Origin: Chryseobacterium hagamense
Lineage (GTDB): Bacteria > Bacteroidota > Bacteroidia > Flavobacteriales > Weeksellaceae
Assembly: GCF_007991455.1 (NCBI RefSeq)
Contig: NZ_BJYJ01000005.1
Coordinates: 62,001-126,000, forward strand
DNA: 64,000 nucleotides
Reading direction: 5' to 3'
Positions 63,952 to 64,000 of this stretch are shown in pieces. Every line of letters starts with the position of its first letter. The first letter of the stretch is position 1. The position numbers and the translations under genes are program-made. The notes under the pieces were generated by a model that searched no databases, was not told the DNA's origin, and was given only the letters and a program-made list of their open reading frames with translations.

Positions 63952-64000
63952 ATGGATAATCAGAATTTAATAATAGCCGACAGAACCTTTGAATCGAGGC
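63952..64000 (+). CDS. thiG: Thiazole synthase ThiG, cut by the window end
   Basis: Only the first 16 codons are visible: MDNQNLIIADRTFESR. The pattern L-I-I-A-D-R-x-F-x-S-R at the N-terminus and the position after thiE in a thi operon with thiS support ThiG, which builds the thiazole phosphate using the ThiS thiocarboxylate. Very short evidence, so moderately sure. Confidence 0.7.
   Translation, partial: MDNQNLIIADRTFESR

Overview
The window looks like chromosome from a Chryseobacterium-type flavobacterium (Bacteroidota). Four lines of evidence point there. Many start-proximal regions carry the Bacteroidota -7 promoter element TAnnTTTG. The cbb3 oxidase has a fused CcoN-CcoO subunit. There is a small double-glycine-leader bacteriocin-like peptide of the kind common in Chryseobacterium. 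The gene families found (DUF4251, DUF4349, MCE/Mla parts, GH125) are typical of the group. No tRNA, rRNA, CRISPR array or intact insertion sequence was recognised. Species is inferred from gene content only.

Layout. 1-2.7 kb: the end of an unidentified gene and a secreted prolyl oligopeptidase. 2.75-6.0 kb: an AT-rich island with a large candidate polymorphic toxin (C-terminal KHH...SGHY domain) and a 1-nt-overlapping candidate immunity gene. 6.1-8.8 kb: methylmalonyl-CoA mutase large subunit and a small stress-like protein. 8.9-9.4 kb: a promoter-to-terminator unit that may be a small RNA or a 25-residue peptide gene, then a palindromic intergenic element. 9.4-13.9 kb: an RNA/ribosome-repair operon with RtcB ligase and PrfH release factor, accompanied by a nucleotidyltransferase-like protein, a double zinc-ribbon protein, a TPR protein and a very basic protein. 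14.1-16.6 kb: two tandem c-type cytochrome lipoproteins, the MeaB GTPase that protects methylmalonyl-CoA mutase, and a DUF4251 lipoprotein.

16.7-25.3 kb: M48 protease lipoprotein, small membrane protein, an MlaE-MlaF-beta-barrel operon, a sugar-phosphate transferase, QueE, FolD, an intact antitoxin-like gene overlapping a decayed ParE-like toxin, and Pgi. 25.6-31.2 kb: GH125 mannosidase, DUF4349 lipoprotein, acyl-CoA dehydrogenase, bacteriocin-like peptide and AI-2E transporter. 31.4-37.3 kb: Lon protease, a PpiD/SurA-like periplasmic folding factor and an MlaD-like MCE protein. 37.3-43.7 kb: a two-gene Fe-S oxidoreductase module, surface-polysaccharide genes and a conserved flavobacterial protein. 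43.7-46.4 kb: lipoprotein, SerS and a secreted protein.

46.4-56.2 kb: a complete cbb3 oxidase locus (ccoI, ccoS, ccoNO, ccoQ, ccoP, ccoG, ccoH and a SafE-type membrane protein with a His/Cys-rich tail) divergent from a Crp/Fnr regulator. 56.2-58.0 kb: panB, a membrane protein and a RluA-type pseudouridine synthase. 58.0-59.7 kb: a GH19 lysozyme/chitinase-like gene with a secreted partner, flanked by degenerate inverted repeats. 59.7-64.0 kb: a TPP riboswitch and the thiamine operon thiS-thiC-thiE-like-thiD-thiE-thiG (thiG cut by the window end).

Functional links: MutB with MeaB; MlaE, MlaF and MlaD for outer-membrane lipid transport; RtcB with PrfH for rescue and repair of cleaved ribosomes; CcoGHIS for assembly of CcoNOQP. 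The most promising candidates for undescribed biology are the extended RtcB-PrfH operon and the SGHY-domain toxin/immunity island.
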